DNA of 64,000 nt from Onthophagus taurus (taxonomy: Eukaryota; Arthropoda; Insecta; Coleoptera; Scarabaeidae). Within the stretch, counting starts at the first letter, position 1, and each line of letters opens with the position of its first letter. The stretch spans positions 3,534,001 to 3,598,000 of the forward strand of contig NC_091973.1 of the NCBI RefSeq assembly GCF_036711975.1, written 5' to 3'. The position numbers were made by a program, and so were the translations under genes. The notes beneath the pieces are model-generated. The model ran no database searches. It saw only the letters and a program-made list of their open reading frames with translations, and had not been told where the DNA came from. Positions 13,110-25,100 of this stretch are shown piece after piece.

Positions 13110-16100
13110 CTACAACATAAAATACATTTGTATAACAATATAAATATAAATATATCGCTTTCAATACTTACGCTGTAATTGCATTGGAAAGGTTGGAAAC
13201 CATTTAATCTCGAAATCGGTGTAGGATCCCTTACCCATTGGAGAGCTTGCCAATTAGTAACCAACCAAACGTCCTTCAAAGAATTGATAGTATCCAAGAA
13301 TTTAATAAATCCTTCTTTGTGGTGGTCCTTAGTAAAGTAAGCGGCGTGATAAAACAACCCGAATGGGGCACGATTCGTTGTGTAATGCCTTTGGAAGTTT
13401 TTCATTAATAATTTGACGACTCCGTCAGCGTCAGCGGGGTGACTGCAAGCATCGCCCATCGAGCATCGTCCGCCGTTTAAATCTTGCCACATCACCATGG
13501 GGACTTCCCATACTCCCGGGTATGATCTTGTGGGGCAAGGTGGGATCATGCAGTCGTGGAAAAGTTTGTAATCCAGAGTGTAAGGCCAACTGGGTGGTTT
13601 GTTTTCATAAATAGGCATGGAAGAGTCGTAGGTAAAGTTGGAGTCGTATAACATTTTGAACATTTTGTTGCCACCAACCTTTTTTTGAAGAAATATTAAT
13701 ATTATATATATTCATAAATGTATAAAGTAACTTACAGATAAGAAGGGGGCTCTCATTCCTCGGACATCTTCTAGTTTAACACCTCCATAAGCTGCTAAAA
13801 TCTCTCTTTGTCCAGCGACTTCTTTAGTCCATTTCTTTTGGGTAAATTGTTCTCCAAAACTATGCCTATTTTAGTTCAGGATAATTAGAAAATGATCAGT
13901 TTGATAGCAAACATGATTAGTTATAATAGAAGATAAAAAAAGTATTTTTTTAGTTAGTGCAGTGCGAGTTAGTGATGAGTGCGTTTTACAAAGGATAGAG
14001 ATGACTTACGAAACGGTATGTGAAGCGATTTCGTGGCCGTCAGCGTATAAGTTCTGAACCTGACTGTAATCGGTCCACTCGTGGGAAACGTAGAAGGTAG
14101 CTGCGATCGGACAACCGTTAGGATTCACCCTTCCCTTTTCGAAAAGATCGCTATAGAGTCCCTTGTTCAAATCATTAACGGAGTCGTCAAATGTCAATAG
14201 TACAATTTGCGGCACTTGATCGACAGGTATATCTCCTGGATTAGTATGCCAAGCGGAAAAATAAGAAAAAAGAAATGTTGAAATCGAAAGAATTGACGAG
14301 TTATGATTAGTTAAAAGTAGAAATCAGGAACCGGCACCTAAAGTAACAGGAAAAATAGGCCAAGTTGGGCCACTTACGACACTGTATGCGATGCTAATTC
14401 GTGGCCATCGGCATACAAGTTTTGCACCTGGCTGTAATCAGTCCATTCGTGAGAAACATAAAAAGTAGCAGCTATCGGGCATCCGTTTGGGTTGACCCGA
14501 CCCTGCTCAAAGAGCTGCCTATAGAATTCTTTGTTCAAATCGTTGACTGCGTCATCAAATGTCAACAAGACTATTTGAGGCACCTGGTCCTCCGGTAAAT
14601 TTCCTAATTATCAAAAATCATTATTTGTTACATTGTCCTTTATTCTTAATCTGCCAAAATTCCACTTCTGCAATTGGCTACTTCTACTACTTAAATATAA
14701 ACTATTCAATACATACCGGGTATTTCTTTTCCGCCACAACTGCAATCTGGTAATAAACAAACATCTTTTCTACATTTTGCTGCTGCTTTATCTGGAACTG
14801 GTTGGGGATAAATTGTATCTGGGCGTCGAGGTGGGAATCTGTATATATCAACAAATTCTTGGGCTTTAGAAACGATAGATGTTGATGGTTTTAGAGTTGA
14901 TCGACTGCGCCTAAATACACAAAAATATGTCATCCAATTAGATATATTTAAAAAAGTTTCAAACTTACGGTGGTGGTGTTCCTCTATTAACTTGTACTCC
15001 AGTATCACTAACACTGTAATGGGCAGAACCTCTACCCCTGGTGTGAGATCTAAAAGAAATTGGTTTTTAACTTCGGTTTGAAGAGAGCTGTAGTCGATTT
15101 TTAGTGCAGAGTTACTAACAAGTCAACCCCAGCTCAAACCATGCGCCATGTATCAGTAAAAAAATCACTACAGGGCAACGGAGCCGTCAAATGAGTCAAC
15201 CGATAATGGTTGGTGTGTGCGATATAGGGGAAATTCGTCAGTGTCTAGTCAACATCCAGTCGTTTCGGGAGTTGCGAGATTACAGAAGCGGGCCTTTGCG
15301 GCCGTCTGGTTAAGGAAATTGGTGCAGAAGAAGTAAGTAAGATGGGCGATCATGCAATGGCGTAGTAGAGGGATAAATACCTCTGGTTCAGTTCGTTGCA
15401 TTTAGCATCGGTACATTTGGTGTTCGGCCTGCGCGTTCCGCCGAGAGCTATCAACGACTTTATGGCATTATTTACCCGGGACGTTCTAGTTGGGAGGGTT
15501 GGTTTGGTCAACGAGTCCGGTTTCACGATTGGTTTTGGTTTGTAAGGTTGTGGAAGATCTGGTTCGAGTTTCGGTTGGTCCTGTCGAGTTAATAAGTCCT
15601 CTGGACTTGGAAATTCTACAGTCGGTCTAAATTTCTTTTCATTCGGTCCAACATACAAATTTGGTTCGTCGTAAGGTTGTTGATTTAAGTCAGGAAGAAT
15701 TGTGGTTGTAATTGGTTTTGGAGAGGTTGTAGTCGTAGGTTGTGGTGTTGTCGTCGTAGGTTTTGGAGTTGTCGTCGTAGGTTTGGGTGTCGTCGTAGGT
15801 TTGGGTGTCGTTGTAGGTTTTGGTGTCGTTGTAGGTTTTGGTGTTGTCGTCGTAGGTTTTGGTGTTGTAGTTGTTGTGGTAGTTCTAGTTGTCGATTTGG
15901 TTGGAATCGGAACGTACCTGCTCGAAGTCGTAACATTAGGTTCAAAATATTCGTCATCGAAATTATCCTGAAAGTTTCTGTTGACGTAATTCTCAATAGA
16001 AATACCTTCGCGACTCGGGTGTTCGTAATTTTTAGTCGTACCCGCGAATTCGTTATTAATAGCAATGGGGTTTATGAATTTCCTGATTGTTTTGATGATC

Positions 16101-19100
16101 CTGTTTTGTCTAATTGTGCTAGTATCTACGTTATCCAAATTTTCTACGTTAAATGATGGATAAATATAGTTAGTAGTTGTTGATGTGGGTTTTGAAGTAG
16201 TACTAAATCTAGTTGTTGTTGTTAAAATAGTGGTGGTGGTAGTGGGTGGGGTGGTTGGGGAATATCTTGTTGAATACTTTGTAGAATACTTAGTAGTAGT
16301 TGAAGAAGGCGATAGAAAGACAGATTTAAGAAAGAATTTTGGTGGTGCATAAGTGGTCGGCGCAATGACCCTATTTTTTCTGTGCACTCTAACCCTAGGT
16401 CTATAAGTATAGTTCTCTATATAATTAGGGGTCGAAGCAACTGGAGTTGACTTAGACGCTTTGGTAATAAAGTGATAAGCTGGCGGCTGTGTGGTGCTGG
16501 ATGAAATAAAATTTGCTAACCCTTTCCCACTAGACCCAAGCGTGCTAGTTTCGTTTGTCTCTGTATCACTGTTCTCGCTTATTGTGTCATTGTCTATGTC
16601 TGGGAGAGGATCGAAGGTTGTGGATGGTGTGAGCGGTACGGTTTGGTTTATATCCACTGTTTGTGTTGAGCTAGAATAAACGAAACAGCCTATTATTTAA
16701 ATACCTTTTTTGGGTTTGCCCTTTTGTGACTGTTTAAATGAACGAAAAGCAGTTTCAGCGGTCACAAAAGGGTGAAAGTTTATAAAAGTTTTTAGAATTA
16801 CATAAAGCGAAAGAACTACATAGCTAGTTTATCTAAATCAGGAGTTTTCAAATGTATTTCGAAAACCACTAATCTAGATGAAGAAACGATTAAAATCAAG
16901 GAAGCAACACGAGGGCAGAACAGAAGATACTACAAAAAGATACACGATAAGCAGAGGTAAATGTCGAGATCTGAGGAGACGCTCTTCTTCTTTGTAGTAC
17001 CTTGTTGGAGTCGTGCTCTTTGGGCTAGGATTTAATCGCGGGGTCGTCGTTGTGGTGGTGGTGGTAGTAGTAGTGGTAGTTCTAGCGGTAGTTGTAGTTC
17101 TTTTCGTGGTGGCGTTCTCCTCTAAGTAATTGAGATCATAACTCTCACCCCTAGGGCTTCAAAATTATATTTACATATGTTCAGAAATCAATTTTTTAAT
17201 ATAATTCGCGATTTTTAATAATTCTGCTATACTTACTTTGTTGGTTGTCTACTTGTTTGTCTGTAATTGGTGTGATCGTCAACCTATTGAATTGAAACGG
17301 GCATAAAAATAATAATATAAAAAAAAGGAATTATTTAACATACGTATGCTTCGTCACTGTATTCTGAAACAGTGGGTTGTTGGTAAATATCTTGAGTTTG
17401 GTACGGATTTTGAATGTAGATGTTAGTTCTGTGCCGTTTTGATGATACATCTTCTTGAGTTGGGATTACTTGGATGGCAGGTGCCGGCGTTCCTCGGTAC
17501 GTTGTTTGAGAAGATTGTCTTCCACCATTGTTGGTGTTGTAATGTTGAGGATAATCTGATAAAACTTGGTTAGAAAAGGAATGTTGTTTTTGCGATGTTT
17601 TCTTACCAACATCTCTGTAGAGTTCGACCTCATCATATATATTGTAGTAAGGATCATATTGTGTGGAGTCGTAGTGACTGGTGTTGTAGCTTTTGGCGGA
17701 GGTGATGGTGGGTGCTTTTTGCGGAACGACACTGGCCTCTTCGACTCTGCGAAAACAAACGAAAACCTGACGTTTATAGTCGTTTCATAACACGCAATCT
17801 CATTGTTTCCGACCCAGCCTGACATTTAGTGTTTATATAACGCGGGAGGTTATTAAGGTCACCCAGAGATCGTTGCCTTGCCTTCTAAACTATTCCTATA
17901 GGTGCTCCTGGGTTAGTTAGCGGCGCGTTTAATCGACTAGATAATTGTCACGAATATGTATCAGTCCGCATGCATTAAGCCACGTTACCAGTTTCATAAT
18001 TGCAAGTTACTTTCACCGGCGCGATTATAATATTCAGATCGAGGCTCTCGCCACCGAGAACCTCCATTGCCATGGGAACAACAATTGCAGCTGCAAAAAA
18101 TGCGTATACATATATATACAAATAAATGACGTAACGCGAATCAATTTCATGTACAATCGTGTGACCTTTTACCGCGTTTCTCAAGCGCCTCCGGAACGTG
18201 GGAACTGGAAAAATGCATGCAAAACGGCTTACTTCGCCATTAAAATTAAACTAGAAAAGATTAACCATGAGGATGTCCCCCTAAAATGGCGAAATCGGAA
18301 CGAGGCTATGTACAAGTTTATACACGCAATACTAAAATAACTATTGTGTATATAACTTAATCGTGTTTCGTTGAATTTTAAGAAAAACATATTTTTTGAC
18401 AAATTTGACAAATATATTTTTTGAACTAAAATTAGAACTAACACTAGAAACTTTCGGGATTTGCCGTGCGTCTTTTAAAAAAACGTTTAAGAAGACGTTT
18501 TGGTTCAGAAACAGGTTCGAACCTGTTTAGGACGCACGGTAAAACCCGAAAGTTTCTAGTTTTAGTTCAATATGTTTTTCTTACAACTCAACTCACTCTA
18601 TATTATTTTCAAATCACCCAGTGCTGTGCATGTAGACCATTAAAAAAATTTTAATTTACCTGGTCCTAATAGTCATTTTGTCATAGTCGGTCATATTAGT
18701 TTGTCCATATTTCGCAGTGGTCGCGATTGTAGTTATCGGGGTATTTTGTGTTTTCTGCGTCGGAGTGGGGATGGTTGAAGAAATGGAAGATTTTTGAGGG
18801 GTATCTTTGGGGTCGTTTCTGTATTTAGAGGAGTATTTTACGTCGTTGGATTTTTTGATTGGTTTTGGAGTATCCTCGTATTCATATTCGTAGTAATATT
18901 CGTCATCTTTACCGGTTGTGGTTTTTGGAATACTTGACGTTGGTTTTTTAGTTGTTGTTTTTGGTTTTTTAGTTGTTGTGGATAAATCTTCTTCTTCTTC
19001 GTCGTAATAATAATATTCGTTGGGTAAGGTGGTGGATTTCAAGGAAGCGTGTGTTGATTTGTCTGGTTTGTTAGTTGTAGGAGAGGGAATATTCAATGGG

Positions 19101-22100
19101 CTTTGAAAGTTATGTAAGTATTTGTGGTAATCGATACTAGAATTATCGTTATCATCATCGTAATCGTACTCTTCGTCGGAGAAAATTGGCTTGTGGTTTG
19201 CAGGCCGCGAATCGTACGATTTCGTAATTGCTTCTGTTACTTTCGGTTTATCCTCGTGAACTAGAGAGAATTTAACGACGGTTGCGTTATTAGTGGCTGT
19301 TTCCTGACGCGGTTTAAATGTCACCGGATGCGTAACTATGTCATTGGATCGAAAGGTGTTTAGATTGTAGAATTGGAAATTGCTTTGTTGATTCGGATAT
19401 GGTACCTTGTAATTAGGTATAAACGGCCTGAATTCCTCTTGGCTTTGTGTTGAAGGAAAAAAGTGTTGGTAATTGGTGTTGTAAGTTTGTTGCGGGGGAG
19501 GAGGGACCAAAAGAAAAGGAGGATTACGTCTGTTGAACGTGTTTTTGAAGCCACCATGCCAGTCATTCCGGCTAAAAAGTTCACCTTCATTATGTAAATC
19601 ACGGTCGACAGTTAACCCTACAAAATTACCTTCTAATTTGTCTTTTTCGTCGCAATTTATTCTCAGTCAAGTCATTTACGTCAGTCCAACTGGATCAAGC
19701 AACGTTATTAAGTTACGAAACGTAGAAAGGAAGTTTTAATACCTCACCTATACGTGTTCAGGTTCTGTTGTTGAGTTCCGAAGGAAATCGAACTAATTTT
19801 TTCTCCCCGACCGCTGTACGACTGCAAGAGAGAGATCAGTTTACCAGTTATTGTTAAGTTTAATTAATTTTATTGCACAGTATGTGAATTATGGTTACGT
19901 AATTGTATGCTGTCTCTATTATGTAACGGATTATAAAGATTAAAAGGTGGGAAAATCTTTTTAACGGGTTTCTGCGGTTTGGCCTCTGGGAAGACGTTTC
20001 GTGATATAACCGAAATCAATTCATTCTTGTGGACTCACTTACCGGAATAGCGTTAGCCAACCCTAATCCGTCCCTATCCCTCTGTACGTCGCTGACCTTT
20101 TTCGGTTGCCCCCGATTGATTCTTTGTTGTCTATCGCTAATTTGGTCGGAGATCGGCTCGTCATCATCGTCGTCGTAATAGCGAGGTTGCTACAAGACAA
20201 AGAGAAAGTAAAATCAATGTCAATGGACGCAGGGTTTCTTTGTAGAGTATTTCGCGATAAATATGCAACTGTGTCACGTTGGCATTGAGCGCATCCACAA
20301 ATTCGACACGTGTTGACGTTGCGTTAGAAAATTTACAAGAAAACTTCAAGGTCCAGTGAGAAGAAAAGTACATGTAAATGTGAAAGGAGGTTTTTATCAA
20401 CCAGATCTACATTTCCAGCAGAAACCACACACAAAGGCTCAACTGAAAAAGTTCAAGATTGAATGTCGTTGCATTGATAATAAAGAAAAAAGTAATATTG
20501 TAAATATCAAGGTGAACTGATTATAAAGTTGGGTTGGGTTATAATTTTAATCCTACCTTAATAATTTCGGTGTGGTGTAAACTTTTCGGTTGTCCTCTAG
20601 ATGTCACAATAGCTGCGGGTTGAGCGGGTGGTGGAGGAGGTGGAGCTGTATATCTAGTTCTAGATTCGGATGATCTGCTGGGTATGCTCGAAGAAGATAC
20701 TATAGATGTCACTGAAACGTCGGAAGAACCATCGCAACCGACATTTCTCGGCCAATCACATGTTTGTAATTCGGGGCTGTACATTAATCCCCCAGTGCAG
20801 GATTCCAATACAGGCCTTCCGAAAAAGCATACATGGTACAATGTACAATCGGTCGGATGTGGGTAGTATCCGAATTCTTCCGGACAATGGAAATTCACCT
20901 CCGGTTTCGTTTCCTCGACGGGCTGCGAGTTCCTGCTGATCTTTCTTTGTGCAGACGCGAAACCTGGAAGATTAAGGGGGCACGATGAACTTTAGCCGTA
21001 ACTGTCGCGAGGACGACGAGAAAAAAATATGGTCTCGCAAGGTTGCTTTACGTAATGGGTCGATCGAAATACGTTTATCCTTACCGAGAGGGACAACCTT
21101 GATATGGAACGGGAGTGGGCGTACGGTACAGGATATGCAAACAAAAAAAGCCCAAGACCTTGCCTTTTTAATTATCAATAACCACACTACCGAATGTGAA
21201 GGCACACCCAGTAGTGTTACCGTTTCGCAACCGATCATTAATTATTATTGTTTACGTAAATAAGACAACAAATCAGCATTTTTCTTTTGTTCCCACCCGT
21301 AATAATCTGAATATTTTATGTCATCGGAGATTTTATTGCTCAACACAACCTTCATTTACTATACCAGATAAAAGTAAACTTTTCCAGAAAAGGCAATCTT
21401 TTAAATCGAACTTAAAGGGTGATATTTAATGAAATATTTCGAACTTCGAAGATAATCGAGGGAGAGAAAACGGGGCTATATTTAAATTCCAATTTTTTAA
21501 ACGACTTGGACCACGTCCCAGTCTCGTCTTTTCCCAATAATAGCTTTATAATTCCTTCCTAATATCCTCAATTATAATAACATCATTTTGATTAACACAA
21601 AAATTTTAAAAGTCATTAATTAATCTCCCAGAAATATGGATGGAAATTTTTTAGGAAAATGAATAAGTTAAAAAGTAATTGTGTATTAACAAAAAAAACC
21701 GGTATTAAATAGAAAGGAAAAGGGAACACGTAAACTGAACGAATACAGTTTCGCTGAAACTGGGTTGGTAGAATGGCGAGCAAACCAACCAAACCGTGTA
21801 CATTATATAAGCCCTCCGCGTTTGCTGGAACGCGTATTGACAATAATAAAGAGTTACAATAGAATGTGTTGAAACGATACACGTTACCGCAAACTAAGTT
21901 GACATATGACGTCACCATAATTGCAAAGATATTGCTAGTTGTATTTGGTCGTCATATTTGTTAAATAATTCACATCCGAACGTCGTACGAGTCGGCTTGG
22001 GCCGACGAAAGTTATGCGCGATACCGACGCGGCGCGAAATGAAAGTTATTAATGAAATTGGGACAAAAACGTCTGAACCGACCGTCCTAAATTTTACTTT

Positions 22101-25100
22101 TACACGACTCGCTGACATTATTTCACTTCCTCTTTCTCTACCATACACCAGCTTGATTAAAAAACAATATTTATTTATAGAGTTGAGCCACTAATATAAA
22201 ACAAATAAATAATAATGCTTGCTTAAGCGTAAACTTAATGTAGACGTCCGGTTTCTTTTTCTTCTTCAATAATTATTGTAATTAACAATTAAATCCGACG
22301 TGATTTTGTAACAATAATTATTGTGTGTCAACTTAAACATTTAAAAAACTTTTTATATAATTGGATTTATGCAATTAATTTGAATTTCAAAATTAATTTA
22401 TTTAATTCACTTTTAAACGCAAAGATGGCACCATTAATTTGTGTTTTGTTTTCCGCCATCTTGGATTTGCAATATATGGAAATTTGCAATATCTTTTAAT
22501 GTTGTTCCTAGAAAGTCGATGGTGGTGTAGCCGAAAACATAGTTTTTGGACGAGAGAAATTATAACATCTTTGAGTTAGACTTAGATAGATTTTTTCCAC
22601 CATCTTGGATTTTATTAAAAATTCATTTTTTATCAAGTTTTGCCATAAAATTATTATTGAGCGCATTTCTTTCCTCTAGGGCTTACCATAACAGGGCTAA
22701 GTTATCAATTCGCAAGATAACTGTCAATCATCCAAGCAAAGCTGGAAATGGCAAATTCCCCAAGGCTCTTAAATTCCTTAATGTGACACCTTTCCTTTCA
22801 TTTACGATATAAAAGACTTCTCCAGGTTCGCTTTGTTTCAATATGAAGGTCGATTTTATTTTTTTATTGGAAATTGTTCAATCTTTTAATGTTATTCCTT
22901 GAAAGTCGATGGTGGTGCAGCCGAAAACATAGTTTTTGGACGAGAGACATTATGACATCTTTGAGATAGACTTTTTCCACCATCTTGGATTTTATCAAAA
23001 ATTAATTTTTTATCAAGTTTTGCCATAAAATTATTATTGAGCGCATTTCTTTCCTCTAGGGCTTACCATAACAGGGCTAAGTTATCAATTCGCAAGATAA
23101 ACTGTCAATCATCCAAGCAAAGCTGGAAATGGCAAATTCCCCAAGGCTCTTAAATTCCTTAATGTGATCCTTTTATTTACTTTTTCGCTTTCATTTACCA
23201 TATAAAAGACTTCTCCAGGTTCGCTTTGTTTCAATATGAAGGTCGATTTTATTTTTTTATTGGAAATTGTTCAATCTTTTAATGTTATTCCTGGAAAGTC
23301 GATGGTGGTGCAGCCGAAAACATAGTTTTTGGACGAGAGACATTATGACATCTTTGAGATAGACTTTTTCCACCATCTTGGATTTTATCAAAAATTAATT
23401 TTTTATCAAGTTTTGCCATAAAATTATTATTGAGCGCATTTCTTTCCTCTAGGGCTTACCATAACAGGGCTAAGTTATCAATTTGTCAATCATCCAAGCA
23501 AAGCTGGAAATGGCAAATTCCCCAAGGCTCTTAAATTCCTTAATGTGATCCTTTTATTTACTTTTTCGCTTTCATTTACAATTAAAAGACTTCTCCAGGT
23601 TCGCTTTGTTTCGATATGAAGGTCGATTTTATTTTTTTATTGGAAATTGTTCAATCTTTTAATGTTATTCCTGGAAAGTCGATGGTGGTGCAGCCGAAAA
23701 CATAGTTTTTGGACGAGAGACATTATGACATCTTTGAGATAGACTTTTTCCACCATCTTGGAGTTTATCAAAAATTCATTTTTTTTCAAGTTTTGCCATA
23801 AAATTATTATTGAGCGGATTTCTTTCCTCTAGGGCTTACCATAACAGGGCTAAGTTATCAATTTGTCAATCATCCAAGCAAAGCTGGAAATGGCAAATTC
23901 CCCAAGGCTCTTAAATTCCTTAATGTGATCCTTTTATTTACTTTTTCGCTTTCATTTACAATTAAAAGACTTCTCCAGGTTCGCTTTGTTTCAATATGAA
24001 GGTCGATTTTATTTTTTTATTGGAAATTGTTCAATTTTTTAATGTTATTCCTGGAAAGTCGATGGTGGTGCAGCCGAAAACATAGTTTTTTGACGAGAGA
24101 CATTATGACATCTTTGAGATAGACTTTTTCCACCATCTTGGAGTTTATCAAAAATTCATTTTTTTTCAAGTTTTGCCATAAAATTATTATTGAGCGGATT
24201 TCTTTCCTCTAGGGCTTACCATAACAGGGCTAAGTTATCAATTTGTCAATCATCCAAGCAAAGCTGGAAATGGCAAATTCCCCAAGGCTCTTAAATTCCT
24301 TAATGTGATCCTTTTATTTACTTTTTCGCTTTCATTTACCATATAAAAAACTTCTCCAGGTTCACTTTGTTTCAATATGAAGGTCGATTTTATTTTTTTA
24401 TTGGAAATTGTTCAATCTTTTAATGTTATTCCTGGCAAGTCGATGGTGGTGCAGCCGAAAATATAGTTTTTGGACGAGAGACTTTATGACATCTTTGAGA
24501 TAGACTTAGATATCGCCTAATCATTATAAAATCCATAACTGGAATGTTTCATGGTAATCACTTTCTTCTGGTCAAGGTTCAACATTCTGTCTTTATCGAT
24601 GGTGAGGTGTTGGACCAAGTTGGAGAACAACCTCTGGGGTCCATCCCACTGAAAGTTTTTTTGTTAGTTCTATTTGATACTTCACCACCTTGTTGCCCCA
24701 AAAAAGTCTCTTTATTTAATGTTATTATTATGAAACATTGTTATATAATTTTATATTATTTTTATAAAATCCTTGTGAAGCAGTTCAATTACAAAGTTTA
24801 TTGCAAGAATTTGTGTCAAGCCTTTCAATTATTTGTGCAACTTTGAAACAAAGGAATGTTTTATACAGGGAACCGTGTAATTAGATCGAAAATAATTATG
24901 ATCAAAGTTTTTTATGGTGTAAATTTGTCTTTGTAGAATATATTCATGAATAAACCCAAAAGGGAATGTTTTTAATGGAAAAAAATTGGTAGTGGATAAC
25001 GAAGGGATCGGTTGGAGCAAATAAACGTTGAAAAGCGTGGAACAAACGGGTACCTGGGGATAATCGAAGGTGGAGAAAAAATTGTTTTCCACGTGCATCG

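Noticed and set aside
15685..16156. alternative frames rich in Arg, Val or Cys over the Thr/Pro linker
   Set aside because: Low-complexity shadows of the (T)nPKP coding repeat in the other frames.
17945..18340. 131-codon plus-strand frame
   Set aside because: No recognisable domain, AT-driven composition and no splice context; it lies in a Cda5 intron.
18505..18532. GGTTCGAACC resembling a tRNA B box
   Set aside because: It is the centre of a foldback palindrome; no A box, anticodon arm or acceptor stem at the right distances.
20972..21238. minus-strand frame starting MIGCETVTLLG, in phase with the Cda5 chitin-binding exon
   Set aside because: It would give a plausible donor at about 21083, but it lacks a proper signal peptide; the exon at 31079-31124 has a clear signal sequence, a better donor and the same phase.
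24544..24846. plus-strand frame of 100 codons
   Set aside because: It overlaps the minus-strand coding-like fragment; composition becomes AT-rich noise in its second half and no family is recognised.
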